The notes: generated from the sequence alone by a model not told the origin. 64,000 nt of DNA from Gordionus sp. m RMFG-2023 (GCF_954871325.1 NC_088777.1:5272509-5336508); one strand, 5' to 3'; counted from the first letter of the stretch, positions 47,546-60,180 are shown. Translations and numbers: made by a program.

Positions 47546-48225
47546 CCGAGACCTGCAGTGGTACCAATTACGAGCCCCGACTTGAATTTATACAAAAAAT
47601 ATTTCGATCCGATCCATGGTGTTTGATTTATTTATATTTTTAGACCCGATCCCGGTTTTATATTTTTATGCCTGGCCCGTTTATCTTAAAAATTGGAATC
47701 AAATAAATTTTTAATTTAGTCTGGATATATAAGCATTATGGTTAGATTTTCAGCTAATATAAATTTTTTATATGTTACATGTTTTTAAAATTATCAAAAT
47801 AATGCTTCTGTAATACTTATTTTTTGGCGAAATCTTATTGGAGTTATAATTTAAACAATAAAATATTCAAAGTATTCTATTAATGTTAATCAACGAAATG
47901 AAAATGGTATTTTGTTTATTATGAGATAGGAAATCCAATGGTTATGGAAGCCACTTAGATTGCTTGACATCAATTGGTAGAGCTAGTGTTGTTAAATGGC
48001 TCGATTTGAGCCGATTTTTAAGAACATCTAACTCTATGTTTTATGCAGAAATATATTACACAAGCTAAAGATTTTGCTCATAGATGGCCCAAAGGTTTGA
48101 TCAAAGCAATATTTTTCTGGCTAAAATATTTATTTAGCTTAAAAATTACCTCAAATAGAGCAGTTTAACAACACTAGATGGGGACCTGAAATTTTGCCCG
48201 AAGCCCAGTTTAGACCTAAGTTACT
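47546..48225. mobile_element. Decayed hAT relic with a nested MITE
   Basis: The left end cgagacctgcagtggtacc resembles the CAGAGACCTGCAG-AGGTACC termini of the hAT copies. It is followed by diverged GC-richer words (acccgatcccgg; gcctggcccg). A right-hand trace, gcccgaagcccagtttag, lies near 48197-48214. The MITE at 47983-48177 sits inside it. No coding part. Confidence 0.5.
47983..48177. mobile_element. MITE, best copy of the CTAGTGTTG family
   Basis: 195 bp beginning ctagtgttgttaaatggctc and ending with the inverse gtttaacaacactag. An internal palindromic word, ggctcgatttgagcc, occurs next to the left end. Partial relatives are at 18319, 30462 and 53683. A target duplication is not evident. 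Confidence 0.8.
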
Positions 48226-49411
48226 TTATATATATGGGTCAAACTCATGTTTGGTTACAATTGTAAATTAACCTAGGAAATTCGTGACACGAGCCATGTA
48301 GCAAAGGATAGAATAATGGACAGTCAGATATTTGTATTCTGAAAAGGAGTGTTTTAACGCAACGTGATAGGCCTACCCCAATCCTTCTGCCTATTCGTTT
48401 ACGGAAGAGTATGATCAGATCAATCATAAATCGGGACTTCCAGGGGATAATAGCACTATTAAAAGAAGGATCAGGTTTTATAAAATGTTAATTTACTATA
48501 TTTTCTATAACAAATAACTAGATATGAAAGCAGTTATGGCAAGATCTGATGGAGATCTGACAACAAAGCCATCAATCTTGGTAGGTAAAGAAACTTGAGA
48601 ATGTAAAGTTTACAGTATTTTCAGTCACTATTTTGATCCCTTTCTAATAAAGACATAGAGGTATGAAATATTTAAAAACAAGAGTGGATCGTAACGCATA
48701 TAGGATCCGAGGAATGATAAAAAATTCAAGAGGAAAAAACGCTTTATGAGAGGGAAGTAGGGAAAAAAATCTACCACCTCTAAATGAGTCAATAGTGTTT
48801 TAGAGGAAAAAAGAGATTGCTGTGTTACCACCAGCAGGGGAACCTATGATTTAGTTCTTCTTGGGGGGTGGTGGGGGAGGGGGAAAGTTAGAAGGTATGT
48901 GAATCCGATTCAATTGTATTTTAAAATATTTTTTTAAACAATTAAATTTTAAAGAGTAACATGTATAAAAATTTATAATTTTTTAGTTATTATTAAAAAT
49001 TAAAATTATGTATAAATTTTTTTTAAAAAAAAGAAGAAAAAATTGAAAATATAAAATGGTACATATATTTATCTAATTTAAAAAAAATATGGATAAAAAT
49101 ATTATAAATGAGGAAGGGAAATTGAAAAAAATGTCAGCAGAAAATGAATCCATGAAGCAAATAAAATTTGATTTTGTAATCTCAATAACAATGCGTTCAC
49201 GTAGTTTTATTCTTTCTTTTGGATTTCCTGATTTATCCTTTAGGGTTCTGCCAAGTTTTTTAATTAGACTAGGCATCTAGCTCCCAAAAGATCTTAAATA
49301 AGGGTCTATTCGTATATTTATATGTTTCAAAATTCTCTGTGTATTTTAGAAAAGGTCCTTATTGATGTTGGAAGGATGAGTTTTTATGCATAAGATACAT
49401 GAAATATATAT
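48226..49411. other. Stretch with several unproven exon-like pieces
   Basis: Slightly less AT-rich. Minus 49276-49073 reads MPSLIKKLGRTLKDKSGNPK then ERIKLRERIVIEITKS, lysine-rich and plausibly coding. Plus 48524 reads MKAVMARSDGDLTTKPSIL before a GTAGGTAAAG donor-like word. Minus 48427-48245 is also open. None is recognised and no exon chain was established. G-runs are at 48864-48881. Confidence 0.35.
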
Positions 49412-51189
49412 CAGAGACCTGCAGAGGTACCATTTGCACGGCCCGGCCCGGTTTTAAATTTTTTAAGCCCGGCCCGGCCCGGATTTAAAAATATAAGGCC
49501 CGGCCTAGCCCGGATATTTTTTAAAAAAATTTTTTACGGCCCGGCCCGGATATTTTTAAAAAAAAAATTTCAGGCCCGGCTCGGAATTTTTTAAAATTAT
49601 ATTCGACCTGGTATATACAAAAATTCACTTATGAGGTATTTTACCATATTTTTCAGCGAGTATCGCTTATTATTTAAAAAATACATGTAAAAAGCTAATA
49701 TTTTGAGAAAATTATATTGAATTTATAAAAATTATAAAACTGTTATTTATAAAAATGGATATTTTGAGCATATACTATATTTTATATTGCATTTATAAAA
49801 ATAAAACTAATATTCATAAAAATGGTAATAATATTTTGAGCATATACTATATTTTATATTGCATTTAAAAAAAATAAAACTTATTTAATTTATAAAAATG
49901 GAAAATATTTTGAGAATATAATATATTGTATTTAATTTACTATTTAATTTATAGAATAAAAATAAATCGCTATTTAAAAAAATGCATGTATAATAAATAG
50001 TATTTTGAAAATATAATCTAATTGCACAATATTAATATAATTTATTTTATAATATAAATTTTTAACTATGATTAAAAACTTTCATGACTCAAGGTAAAAT
50101 ATAATAAATGAAATAAATATTTGACAGTTTGCAAAGTAAAAAACCAGCATGATTGACGAAACCCTATACTCAAGAAAGATATTAAAAATTCACAAATTAT
50201 CATGAAGATAGAGAAGCATATCTACCTTTTCAGGTTGAAGATTACTTATTCTTTCTTCAAGAATTCTCCCAGTAGTGGAAAAATTCCGCTCACAGCTTGC
50301 ACTTGAAGCAGGAATTGCCAATACCCGTTTTGCCAATTTTGCTAAAACTGGAAATTCGCTTTGATGAGCCGCCCACCACTCTAACAAATTATCCACCTTA
50401 AATGTTTCATCTATTTTTTTATTTATGTATTTATAATATTCATCATCGGGTATTGACATATTACCAGAATTACCATCACCACATTTGTCATAAAACGATT
50501 CAGTTTATTTAACAACAGTCGTAATTTGACTGGTCGATGGTATTTCATTTACTTCCTGAGCCTCTTGTAATTTAATATAATCTTTTATATAGTTTTCCGT
50601 CATCTTGCGATCTGTCCCTGACAACATACGTAATTGCTTGAATTTGGGACAGAGAAAAGGAGAAATAAAATGATACTTGTGTAAAACAAATTTTTCAATT
50701 AAAAAATGCTTTATATTAAGTAAAATCAATTTTATTTCTCCTTTTTCGCTTTGAAAGGTATTACAAACTTCAAGAAGTGATATTCCTTTATTTGATTGTT
50801 TTGGTAAAATATATTCTAAAAATTTAGATATGAATTATAAAAAAATATATTAATAATACTTGAATATTGGGGCTTATTTAAGATATTCCTTTATTTGATT
50901 GTTTTGGTAAAATATGTTGTAAAAATTAAGATATGAATTATAAAAAAATATATTATTACTTTGAAAATTAATAATAAGATCGATTAGTGGGTGTTAGGTA
51001 GTGTTAACCATCACACAATATTATATTAATCATAACTATAATATAATATAATCTAATCTTATAACCATTAACTCATAATGTAAAAATTATAAAATTTAAA
51101 AAAAAATTTTTAGGCCCTGCCCGGCCCGGGTATATTTAAAAATTTAAAATACGGCCGGGCCGGGTTTAGGGCCGGCCTGCAGGTCTCTG
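49412..51189 (-). mobile_element. Non-autonomous hAT transposon, copy 3
   Basis: 1778 bp with terminal repeats CAGAGACCTGCAG at both ends and atatatat on both sides as the 8-bp target duplication (within a TA run). GC-rich subterminal arrays sit at both ends. The internal structure is the same as copies 1 and 2, which points to one deletion-derived family spread by a full-length source elsewhere. Confidence 0.93.
50190..50729 (-). pseudogene. hAT transposase C-terminal remnant (copy 3)
   Basis: It reads FVLHKYHFISPFLCPKFKQL, RMLSGTDRKMTENYIKDYIK, then a TAA after QITTVVK. It resumes with MSIPDDEYYKYIN and the most complete dimerisation domain of the three copies: VDNLLEWWAAHQSEFPVLAK, LAKRVLAIPASSASCERNFS, LQPEKVDMLLYLHDNL. 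It lacks the N-terminal and central parts of a hAT transposase. Confidence 0.85.
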
Positions 51190-51224
51190 ATATATATATA
51201 TACGATGTGTAAAATAAAGAAGGC

Positions 51225-52100
51225 AAACTTTTGAAATTTAATAACATTTTGTATTATGAAAAAAAATATTTAAGAATTAGGATTAGGGTTATAGTATTTT
51301 GATTTTTTTAAAAATGTTATAAACCAAAGTTACCCATTATTAAACAAAGCGTAATTTTTAACTAAAATTTGCGAAAATATATCCAAAATAATGCGATGAT
51401 AAATTAGATAAATTAAAATGAACGCTAAAGCTTTTATATTTCCATTGTGCAATAATAAAATATAACATTTAAAATTATATATTAATTAATCAATAATATA
51501 GGATACATAGAATATATGTTTGGAAATATAATTATTACTTAAATTTCTCGTTACCAGTTGGCAAAATATTTCTTCTTTACTTCTAATTAAATATTTTACA
51601 ATGTATACGAAACGAAATAATATTCCTTTTATAAAATAACGTATCTATAATAATTTCATCTCTGTGCCTTTCTATTTGTTGGCAAAAATTTAGCTAAATT
51701 TTTTAAAAAAAATAATTTTATAAAATAATATTTTTCTACAATTTCATTTCAGGACCATTAAATTTAAAAGATTATAAAATTACCCCATTATAATTTTATC
51801 TATATATCATATCGCTCCTTACTCGACCAATCTCAAGGTAATATAGATGTAATGAAAAAATAACGACTATATTTTTTCAGTCTTTTCCACACATGTAGTA
51901 TATGTCGTAAGATATGGAGGAATGTCTGAAATGTAGATAATTTATAGAGCACTGTAGTGTAAATTGGATTTCCATCATCAAATATATAGTTACCTCCCTA
52001 TTAATTTTAGATAACATCATGGTGAATCATTAAAATTTTTTAAAGTAAAAATCATCTGAAATCTTTAGGGTTAAGGCTACTAAACACGAAGTGAATACAA
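51225..52100. repeat. Dispersed repeat R1, copy 2
   Basis: Matches copies 1 and 3 in order: gaatatttaagaatt-like start, a ccagttggcaaaatattt block, ttctacaatttcattt, tctcaaggta, and gtcgtaagatatggaggaat near the end. Confidence 0.65.
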
Positions 52101-52789
52101 TTTTCTAAAACAAAATATTCCGAGATTAAAATATACGCTCTATACCTCACCCACTCCCTCCCTCATTAGCGCAATACCGGATAACACTAAATTCTTTTAT
52201 ACCCTCGGGGAGAGAGATAGAGTGTGACTGAGGTTAGTCGGTACCCAGTAATTTTATTTTTAAAATATCTAATTATATTGGTTGAAATTTTTTACCCAAT
52301 TTATCATTTAAAATCGTTCATAATCACATAAAATAAAATTATCTTCAAATCCGTGTAAAATTACTTTATACCCTTTAAATATAACTTTATAAAAAATATA
52401 TTAATCTATAATAGAGAATGTAAAACATAAACATTTATATAATATATACACTATTGAATTAAAAATATTTTTTAAAAAACAAATAAGGATATATTAAAAT
52501 TAAATATAAAAAATGTATTTATATAATCTATGAGGAAAAACATAAAAAAAGAATTAAGAAAAAAAAATTTTTTTAAAGTACATATCACCCTAGAGAAGAG
52601 TAAATGCTTAAAAAGTTGGACCCGTAGATTTCGAGAGAAATCTGTTGACAAAGGTTAAATCTTTCATTGGAGTTCCCTGAGATCTGTTTCATTTGTTTCC
52701 TATGATTTTTATAAAATTGAGGGCCTCACTTCCGAACAGGCCTAGGAACTATTGGTATAAGAACAGTGTTGGTGATACCCGCGTATTTG
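52101..52789. other. Non-coding stretch, AT-rich
   Basis: A short C-rich then AT-rich stretch; no frame recognised. Confidence 0.45.
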
Positions 52790-53165
52790 TTTTTTTAAGG
52801 GTTTCTACCTTTTTGATGGCAGAAAATGAGAGGTTGGACTATGCTGCAAAATTGACACAAATATAGTCCCAAGTAAGCGGGAGACATTAGTGCGTTTTTA
52901 TTTGAGAGGCCCACTGGTACTAGGGTGGATGGAATAATAACATTTTTAAGGGCAGCTAGGAGAATGTTGTTGATAGATTGTCCACCGTTCAAGAATGGTG
53001 AGCGTTCGATTCAATAGTCTGGCCAATAGATGCAAATGGAGGGAACTACAACATCACAGCCAAGGCGAAGGGTTATGGATATACGTAGCTGTTCGCCAAT
53101 CATGAGGAGGCCAAGATTGGAACTGGGGATGGCTTCCAACCATTCATTGAATTTGCGTATAATCG
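52790..53165 (-). pseudogene. Fragment of an RT-associated C-terminal domain (LINE-type)
   Basis: GC-richer than its surroundings. The minus strand reads KFNEWLEAIPSSNLGLLMIG, LRISITLRLGCDVVVPSICI, a stop, then NGGQSINNILLAALKNVIIP, STLVPVGLSNKNALM. The pattern matches the region downstream of RT in certain non-LTR elements: a WL.A.P..n.G start, LRLG.....P..C, then N..l..AL, then a lEPvGL-like stretch. The usual CG...HGLSC motif is lost. RT itself is absent. A dead fragment. Confidence 0.5.
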
Positions 53166-54341
53166 AAATTAGGTATTTTGAATATAAAATTTGTTAAGAT
53201 AATTGAAATGTTTGAATTGTGAAGGTAAAGGTGAAGTTCAAAATGTAGTCAAATTAAATGACAATTATATTTATGTAAATTTTAGTAATATAAATAGTAA
53301 AATCGAAAAAGTAATAATTATAAAGGAAAATAAATTATAATTTTTACTTTACATTTTGATTATAAATTTCAAACTTTTATATTAACATAAATATTACTTT
53401 TTTAAGATCCAGAATTTGATCTTCAAATTTTCAAAGATCTCGTATATTCATAAAGATAAATTTACATATATTTTTATATCCTCATTTTAGTAGGTAGGCG
53501 CATAATATAATACCAGTTTACATTAAACTAGAATATTTTATAGATTTTCAATTTATCACAATTGCCTTTATAATAATCCATCTAGAGCTGTTAGGATATT
53601 ATTTCTGGGAGAGTAGGTTTTCTAATTTTTTATTTTTTTTTAAAAAAACAGGAGCTAAATTACTATCTAATATTTAGTTTTGCTATGCGGTTAGCCGATT
53701 TTTAACAACGGCGAACTCAATATTTTAGCCAGAAAAATATTACCAGGCCTACTCTGGCTCTGAATATTTCTCCTCTTTCTTTCTCTTTCATTGTGAAGAT
53801 TTACTTTCCAAACTCTATTCTTTTATTTTTTTTAATGCGTCTTTATTTAAAGTTTTGTGGTTCAGATAACATATTTAATCCTATAAGTTATAAATAATAT
53901 TTCAGGGTTAGGGGTGAAATATCCAGCTACCCTTCCCAACCCCCCAAATACGCCACTGATGTAGAGCCCCCAAAAAAATTTGAGTTTAAAAAAAAAATAT
54001 GGCAAAAAAATATTAAAAGAAAGAAAAAAATTAAAACATAATAATACAATTGAATCAAGGATTAAAATTCAAGTGGGTCGATCTCCCGCCATTTTGGGAG
54101 CTGCCACTTATTGATAGGAAAAAAAAATGACAGGGAAATCGAAAAATATTTGCGGATTCATTGAACATAATTAATAAAAAATTTATTTTATTTTCACAAA
54201 ATGATTAATTTAAAAACAAATGAAAAAAAAATTACCTTTTTTTGTATAAACTTCGAATTTAGGAATTCATTTTTAAAAAAAAATTTACATTATTTAACCT
54301 ACATATCATATTTAATTTATTTGCGAATTAGAATTTAGAAC
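53166..54341. other. Intergenic stretch with repeat and exon relics
   Basis: It holds a vWA-gene exon fragment (53405-53450), part of a CTAGTGTTG-family MITE (about 53683-53760: ggttagccgatttttaac, aactcaatattttagc) and an element end, ccaaatacgccactg, near 53946-53960. Otherwise AT-rich. Confidence 0.55.
53405..53450 (+). pseudogene. Exon 2 fragment of the vWA gene family
   Basis: ttttttaag followed by atccagaatttgatcttcaa, then attttcaaagatct, the same acceptor and exon start as 54598 and 63913. Homology ends after about 16 codons. It marks a third member of the cluster, mostly lost. Confidence 0.75.
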
Positions 54342-56037
54342 ATGTTCAAGGAAATTTTATTGGTACTGTATATATCTTTTGAGCTTTGTTTAACTTCAGA
54401 ATCGAAGTCCAGCATTGATCAAAATCCTGATCGTATTAAAAGATTCGGGACATGGAATTCCTCGCATCACATAGAGACTTGTATTTGTTCATTCAAATGT
54501 AATATCATATTTTTTTTTCTACTTCTAATTTTTATTTAACAATTCAAAAAATTAATTTTTCAACTTTTATATTACATATAAATATTTCTTTTTTAAGATC
54601 CAGAATTTGATCTTCAAATTTTCAAAGATTCGTGGCTCCCACCACTTTCCCCACAGATATTATCGTACTTTGGGAATTGGCTTACTATACAACGGAAGAT
54701 TATGACTGTTCGGTGTGCCTTTACTTCGTAAAATTCATAATTTAATGAAACAAAAGATAAATAATTTGTTTGATTTTATTTTATTTTTAACCAATTTATT
54801 AGAACACGATGTTCTTCAAATCTCGCAATAACCCGATAAATCCGGAAATATTCAATTTAGGAATTGTGACCTATTATAAAGAAGCAAAAATTACCCTACC
54901 TATAAAACAGGCGACGACGTTTGTTGACGTTGTGCGGAATATGATTCCGAATCGCTACGTTTAATCCAACTGGTAAAATTATCTGGTCTATAAGTCTTTC
55001 AAACATGTGGCTGTTTATATTAATATTTTTTTTTTCAGAGATCTACAGAGGTACCATTTGCACTGCTCGCAATGGTCCGGATTTTATTTTGATTTTTATA
55101 GCCAATAATGGCGATTTCAAATATTTGGCCTTAAAATATACGACCCGGCCCGGATATTCCAGGCCCGGTCTGGGCATATTTTAAAAATGTACCCAGGCCG
55201 GGCTTGAGACCGGGCCTGCTGGTCTCTGATTTTTTTATGTTAGCGGTTCTTATTTCTATAATATATTTTATTTTGTATAGAACGAAATTTTTTCACCACT
55301 TAATTCCAATTCGTAAAATTTTATTAAAATATTTTTTTTTCAAAAAAGAAAAAAAATCTAATTAAATAACTTTTCACCACAAAATTATAAAATTTTTTAA
55401 CAGCTAGGATAATATCTGACTAACCTCATAAATATTGTAAGTATGATTCCCAACCCTGTTAAATGCCTCATTTTATTGAAGGGTCGTTTTTTCAATTTTT
55501 CTGTAAATTTCCCGGGATATGGTAATTTTTTTCAGTAATTTTTTCTCTTTTTCCTACGACTTTCGGATATTTTTGACTAACCAATAAAAATGTTTTGATT
55601 TCAACTCATTGTTTATCTTGATATTTACATGGTATTGTATTAAATATATACTAAATTGCTCTATTTGATATAAACTAAATATTTATAAGACAAAAGCTTG
55701 GAGTTGGGTGAAGCTCTGAGTCTCGCCGGAAGCATGTTTGATGATTTGAGCAAACCAACATTTAAAAAAGCGATCTGGGTTTATATTTCAGGGCTAAATG
55801 ATGATGCCGCTATTAAAAATGCTCAAACTTTGAAGTATAAAGGTAAGCCCGATATCTTAATTCTTCAATAAACTATTATAATAATGCTTTTATATTTTTT
55901 TAAGTATTGAAATATTTGTGTTCACTTTTAGTACTAAAGTCAATATGGAACACTTGTACAAAATAGCTTCCTCCCCTTCCCATATCCTATGGTTTTCGGA
56001 TTATTGTGCGGCTTCTAAAACCATTTATAATATATAA
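54342..56037 (+). pseudogene. Secreted vWA-domain protein, pseudogene copy 1
   Basis: Exons 54342-54498, 54598-54727, 54803-54972, about 55697-55842 and 55905-56037. Exon 1 encodes a signal peptide (MFKEILLVLYISFELCLT) and a short linker. Exons 2-5 spell a von Willebrand factor A domain in order: DIIVLWELAYY, FNLGIVTYYKEAKITLPIKQ, ATTFVDVVRNMIP, LELGEALSLAGSMFDDLSKP, FKKAIWVYISGLNDDAAIKN, and IEIFVFTFSTKVNMEHLYKI, ASSPSHILWFSDYCAASK. The MIDAS motif DxSxS reads WELAY and the later Asp reads ISG, so metal binding is lost. Lesions: one base fewer in exon 2 than copy 2, a TAA at 54962-54964 and an out-of-phase joint between exons 4 and 5. A hAT-type MITE sits in intron 3. Confidence 0.85.
55036..55228. 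mobile_element. Short hAT-derived MITE in the vWA pseudogene intron
   Basis: 193 bp starting cagagatctacagaggtacc and ending in the inverse ggtctctg. It keeps GC-rich subterminal words (acccggcccgg; gggcctgc) of the same family as copies 1-3 and is flanked by T-runs as target copies. No coding. Confidence 0.85.
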
Positions 56038-56907
56038 ATTGTTATCGCATTATAACAATAACATTTTAAATTCAAATTGAAAATAATTTTATTATTATCT
56101 AAATTAATTTTTCATAGTTTATTTCCTATTAAATCATATATTTATCATTCAATAATCGTATTCATTATCATGTAATAAAAAATATTATTCTAATTATAAA
56201 AAGAAAAATTAATATCTAAAAAAAATCAAATGTAAAAATAGACTTGACAAAAAGAAAATTTCACAAAAAGTAACGATGATTTTAAATAGATACTTTTGCA
56301 AAAATTAAGATAAAATTCTTTAATATTTTAAACTATCTCGTTTAGTGTTTACTATTATATTTATTCTCTTCATTTATTAAGACAGTAAAGTTTTATGATT
56401 AATGTTGCTATAATACAAATAAACCATAATTATGTTTCATGACAGAAGATTTATTATTTTTTTTCGTTTCATTACAGTATAATTTTATTTTTCATATTTT
56501 TAATTTGGGAACTTTCTAAGCTTTGGGCGTCATAGAGTTGTGAATAATATATTTAAAATTCAAAATGGCACACACATGTTTAATTTTTTTAAAAAAATTA
56601 ATTAAAAATTTATCTTATATTCCTAAAATTTCGATTTTGATACCTTGTCCCGCTTACCTAAATTAGTTATGAATTTAGAGGTCAAGAATTCGTTAATTAA
56701 TTAATCTTATCAAATGTAATAATAATTATGCGCAAAATATCTTATTAAAATTAGAAAACATATTTTTTTAAAATCTAAATTAAGGAAATCATATATTTAT
56801 ATAATAATAGGTATAAAAAAGGAAATTAAAATATGGTTCAAATTTTTAAAAAAAATTTTCCCTCCTTCTAAGATTAAAATTTAAAAAGCCCGATTCGGGT
56901 CGTTTGA
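56038..56907. other. AT-rich stretch without genes
   Basis: Nothing recognised apart from A/T runs. Confidence 0.55.
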
Positions 56908-57222
56908 ATGAAAGAAAAGAAAAGAAAAGAAAAGAAAAGAAAAGAAAAGAAAAGAAAAGAAAAGAAAAGAAAAGAAAAGAAAAGAAAAGAAAAGAAAAGA
57001 AAAGAAAAGAAAAGAAAAGAAAAGAAAAGAAAAGAAAAGAAAAGAAAAGAAAAGAAAAGAAAAGAAGATAGAAAAGAAAAGAAAAGAAAAGAAAAGAAAA
57101 GAAAAGAAAAGAAAAGAAAAGAAAAGAAAAGAAAAGAAAAGAAAAGAAAAGAAAAGAAAAGAAAAGAAAAGAAAAGAAAAGAAAAGAAAAGAAAAGAAAA
57201 GAAAAGAAAAGAAAGAAAGAAA
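56908..57222. repeat. (AAAAG)n polypurine microsatellite, ~315 bp
   Basis: About 60 copies of aaaag, interrupted once (gaagatag near 57063). The open frames across it on both strands (KRKEK, SFLFF repeats) are products of the repeat, not genes. Confidence 0.98.
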
Positions 57223-59229
57223 GCAAAATAATATAATCCTGGAGACATGGCAGAATGATTTAGACATCTATTTACAAAATCATAATAAAAATAATATAAT
57301 AAAAACAAAATGTCCGACAATAATAATTTTTTTTTTAAAAATCAATGATTTTCTTCTCGAAAATTATAATTACAAAAACGTCCATAAATGACAATTGCAA
57401 ACTGACAGAAACTAATTTAGTCGATCTATGAAAGAGGTATAGAATTAGCAATCAATTTTGAGTAATCAAATTTCGGAATTATTTGTATTTTACTAGGGGG
57501 AGAGGGAAGGATAAAAATGTGATTCGATCTTATTTCATATATTTTTTCAAAATTAAATTTCATCCATCAGCTGTCAGTTCACTATGATTAAATTCAACAT
57601 TTTCAAATACAAAAATGTGGATTTGAAGAAAAATAGGAGTGGGTTTAGGGTTTCCCGTTGCGACTTGATATTGAATCTTCAAATATTGATTATTATTTTC
57701 TTTAAAATGAAGTGATCGTCTCTTATTAGTATTTTTATGTAATCTTATGTTTTTCATTTTCTGCTTCACAATGCTAGTTAAAAGTAAAACAAAACTAGCA
57801 CCACCCCCCCCCCCCCATTTCCCATAATTAGACATTTTAATTAATCGAACATGGGCTTTTAATCTATCTTTTCATTTCGTATAACGTTTAAATAAGCAGT
57901 TTAATGCCTCTTTCATGCATAAGATACAGTCTGCTCAAAAATACATGGAAGCCCTGCTCATAATTATTTCCCATAATTTTTTGTTTTCCCAAAAACCAAT
58001 CTGCCCTGTAATATATATACAACAAATAGGCCTAGGTGCTTAATATCATGTATCACATAAATTAATATAAGAGTTATTAATTGAATGAAAAAGTAAGATA
58101 TGATTCTATATAATACACATCTTTAATTCTGAATGATCTAACAGGAATTAAAACAATATATTTGTCGACAATTTTTAACCTATAATTATATTTTAAAGGT
58201 CTATAATTGAAATTAGCCATAAAAGGTTAACATAAATATTTAGAAATGATTGGGTTATGTTTTATTAATAAAAAATCTTTGTTTACATTATAAAATCTTA
58301 TTTTAACATGTTTTTCACTATATTTATTTACTAATTGTTTCAAAAATTTTTCAAAAAAAAGGTTTAAAAATAATTATTAAAACTGTAAAATTCTAAGTTT
58401 TAAGTGAGAGGGAAATTTATTCCCACTCCAAATTCAATTATATACTGAAATTGTAGATACATAGTAATTCGTTTAAATTTACATCATTTTTATATTTATC
58501 TGTGGATTCTAAATTTAAACTATTATGCTTATAGAATACAATCTAATAATCAATATATTAAGATATTTAATAATTGTCCAAATACAATTACTTTAATATA
58601 CTACAATTGGTTTATAAAATATTTTATGTATAAAAATAAATTCAAATTTTTATAAACTTAGCGGGAGGCACGAGAAAATTTTTTTAAAAATTGGCGGGAT
58701 TCGACTATATCTCTGAAATAGTCTCTTTCCTTTTAGGGTGAGAGGAGGATGCTATATAATCTACAAGACAGACCATTGTTTAAAAAATAAGACAAAATAG
58801 GTCGACCCAAACACTATTAATTTTCAGAATAAAAGCTCTCTTTTAATTTTAAGGTTATAATTTTGTTGTTAATATTTTTTTTCCCCTTATATTGCTACTA
58901 TACAGATAAAAGCACAAATAAAGAACGTAGCATTGGCATCGATTTTAGAATTAATAATTCAATTATGCAGCCAACTATTAACGGAGATGGTATAAAGACA
59001 CGATATATACTTTAAAAAAATATAAAATAGATAAACAACCATGGGATATAATATCAAAAATGTAAAATTAAGATTTCTCAGTAGCCTAAATCGGGCCCGA
59101 ATCCCTTAAAATAATTTCGTAACCCATCCCCACTCCCACACTTGCATAAATACAGACTATGCCACTGATTTTATATAAGGATCAGTTTGATTTAAAGCTA
59201 TTCTATTGTTGATTGAAATCTAAAAATGT
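57223..59229. other. Intergenic stretch, no confident gene
   Basis: A leucine-tRNA A-box-like word, atggcagaatgatttagac, is at about 57248-57266, but no B-box follows. A C-run is at 57803-57815. An element-end word, actatgccactg, lies near 59156-59167. A 91-codon minus frame at 57835-57560 is not recognised. Confidence 0.5.
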
Positions 59230-60130
59230 AATTAAGATAAGATGAGGCTAAAATTTAAATATAATGAAAGACTGATAAGGTTTGTACTACAAAAAGAATA
59301 TTTAAGAATTTGAGCATTTTGATTTATATGAGATAATAGAAATTACAATATATTTTTTTTTAATGTTATTTCCAAGCCGTATATCCATTATTAATCATAG
59401 CTCATTTTATAGCTATCTCATTCTCAAATTTATACGAAATTGAATTAAATTTTAAAGCTTTTACATTTCCATTGTGCAAGTTTAATTAAAACATGTAAAA
59501 ATTTAAAATTTATATATTAATCATGATACCCCAAAAAAGTATTTACAAAAAAGCTATCATATAAAATATGTTTTAAAAAAATATTAACTTTAATGTTTTA
59601 CATACTAGTAAAGATTATTACATTTTTAAGTTACCAGATGGCAAAAAAATATTATTCTTAATTTCTAACTATATAATTTAGGCATGTTATAAACCAAAAA
59701 ATATTTCTTTTTTAAGAAAGCTATTTCAGCTAAACTTTATTTTTTTTTAAAAAAAAATTAAATCTTTTTCTTATCAAAATAAAATTTCTACAATTTTCAT
59801 TTAAGAATCTTGAATTAATAATTATAATTTAAGGTATACATCATCATATCTATTCTTATTGGACCCATCTCAAGGTATTTAGATGTTCTTAACGTTTTAT
59901 AGATAAAAAAGTAGAAAAGGAGTAAATTTTTATGTATGTCGTAAGGTATGGAGGAATTTCTAAAATTTAGTTCTTCTATAGAGCAAATTTTCTTTTTTTT
60001 ACTGATTTAGCTGGAATTGTATTTTCAGTTAATGTCGTATAACTTTGGATTAATTTTACTAAATATGGTACACAAACATTTATAGGAAAAAATTAATTTA
60101 AATTTTATTCATTCAAGTGTTCAAGGTAAG
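59230..60130. repeat. Dispersed repeat R1, copy 3
   Basis: Same ordered words as copies 1 and 2, with gaatatttaagaatttgag, gagataatag, ccagatggcaaaaaaatatt, tctcaaggtatttagatg and gtcgtaaggtatggaggaat. No frame recognised. Confidence 0.65.
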
Positions 60131-60180
60131 ATTGTTCTGAATCGATAGGGTAAGGTTATATCAATTCTGTAAATATGCCA

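Noticed and set aside
43894-54972. In-frame TAA codons in otherwise convincing exons (FLYWCH exon, vWA exon 3) as a hint of UAA reassignment
   Set aside because: The long pol, Tigger (506 codons) and GOLGA7 frames contain no internal TAA despite the AT-rich composition, and several frames end in TAA. Lesions in pseudogenes explain the cases.
57241-57290. Leucine tRNA
   Set aside because: Only an A-box-like word is present; no B-box, no paired stems.
56846-57320. Open frames of KRKEK or SFLFF repeats
   Set aside because: They are translations of the AAAAG microsatellite on either strand, with no other protein character.
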